From: an uncultured bacterium
GTDB lineage: Bacteria > Planctomycetota > Uabimicrobiia > Uabimicrobiales > JABWCH01
NCBI GenBank assembly: GCA_938003875.1
Contig: CALKWO010000063.1
Location: 1 to 24,539, forward strand
DNA: 24,539 bases
Direction: 5' to 3'
The translations under genes were made by a program, and so were the position numbers. The notes under the pieces are model-generated. The model had not been told where the DNA came from. It searched no databases and saw only the letters and a list, made by a program, of their open reading frames with translations. Below, one piece after another: positions 24,328 to 24,539 of the stretch. Every line of letters starts with the position of its first letter. Position 1 is the stretch's first letter.

Positions 24328-24356
24328 ACTATATCAAAAATATTTTCTTTTGTCAA
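24328..24356 (-). promoter_or_regulatory. Sigma-70-type promoter of the PEP-CTERM gene
   Basis: On the minus strand TTGACA (24356-24351) is followed by exactly 17 bp and TATAGT (24333-24328), 6/6 and 5/6 identity. Transcription would start near 24321, giving a leader of about 70 nt to the ATG at 24250. Confidence 0.68.
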
Positions 24357-24384
24357 CGTATGGCAAAATTTTTATGCGATGAGC

Positions 24385-24446
24385 GAAGACGTAGGGATTG
24401 CGCTTGTGTTTGGATTTTGAGCAGACATGACTTTTTCGGCTCAACA
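24385..24446 (+). repeat. Inverted-arm dispersed repeat, degenerate copy D
   Basis: The left arm is recognisable as GAAGACGTAGGGATTGCGCT with one change, and the centre (TTTGGATTTTGAGCAGACATGACTTTTTCGG) is close to that of copy C. The right arm has decayed to GCTCAAC and then runs into a different repeat (about 24450-24490, containing GGCCACAGAGAGG). It lies upstream of the PEP-CTERM promoter. Confidence 0.7.
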
Positions 24447-24490
24447 GGACACCCAGGCCACAGAGAGGAAAAGAAAAAAACACGAATTAA
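24447..24490. repeat. Debris of CTCTGTGG-type and AATTCGTGTTT-type intergenic repeats
   Basis: Read on the minus strand the segment contains CCTCTCTGTGGCC and AATTCGTGTTTTTTT, spellings similar to the units at 7022-7086. It directly abuts the broken right arm of repeat copy D. The rest of the window to 24539 shows nothing recognisable. Confidence 0.35.
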
Positions 24491-24539
24491 TTTGACAATG
24501 TTAAATCTGGATTATTGATTACCAAGAGCTTACGAAAGA

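Overview
The window looks like chromosomal DNA from an AT-rich, Gram-negative-type bacterium. It encodes lipoproteins, periplasmic binding proteins, a pseudopilin-like protein, a sigma-54 activator and a protein with a C-terminal PEP-CTERM sorting tail. Together with a very large Ser/Thr-kinase-like/AAA/TPR/GAF regulator and several families of short dispersed repeats, this suggests a low-GC member of the Planctomycetota or a related PVC-type lineage. That placement is an inference from gene content; there is no rRNA or other marker here to settle it.

Layout. (1) 124-4014, minus strand: a tight three-gene operon for a GDSL lipoprotein esterase (TesA-like), an ABC ATPase (YbbA/LolD-like) and a large FtsX-type permease (YbbP-like), with stop/start overlaps of 4 and 8 nt and a good sigma-70-type promoter about 160 bp upstream. 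(2) 4015-4771: an AT-rich intergenic region with a GG-N10-GC sigma-54-like promoter, an alternative sigma-70-like promoter and an intrinsic-terminator hairpin just before the next gene. (3) 4772-6981, plus strand: an exported homoserine-acyltransferase-like alpha/beta hydrolase and a GAF/HD-GYP c-di-GMP phosphodiesterase. (4) 6982-7167: a gene-poor patch of mobile-element or repeat debris. (5) 7168-11094, plus strand: a zinc operon with promoter, Fur/Zur-type operator, znuA, znuC, znuB, a Fur-family regulator and, at the end, an exported SAM-hydroxide adenosyltransferase (DUF62). (6) 11243-13312, minus: methionyl-tRNA synthetase. (7) 13575-18674, minus: a regulator of about 1,700 residues joining a degenerate kinase domain, an AAA ATPase, TPR helices, GAF, a sigma-54 activator ATPase and a Fis-type HTH. 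(8) 19037-23158, plus: a 1,373-residue GspK/PilX-like protein with a LamG-like domain and about seven internal modules. (9) 23432-24250, minus: a LamG protein with PEP-CTERM tail and a consensus promoter.

How the parts connect. The zinc operon probably closes its own feedback loop: the Fur-family repressor is encoded in the operon, and a near-perfect 25-bp palindrome overlaps the predicted transcription start. The sigma-54 activator is divergent from the giant pseudopilin-like gene, but the best sigma-54-like promoter I can see is upstream of the hydrolase/HD-GYP pair. A family of roughly 76-78 bp elements with inverted arms occupies both convergent gene junctions (11095-11242 and 23159-23431) and the region beyond the PEP-CTERM promoter.

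The best candidates for something undescribed are the giant GspK-like modular protein, the pseudokinase/STAND-like/sigma-54 fusion, the exported SAM-cleaving enzyme inside a zinc operon, and the dispersed inverted-arm element. No CRISPR array, rRNA, tRNA, intact transposase or prophage was found.
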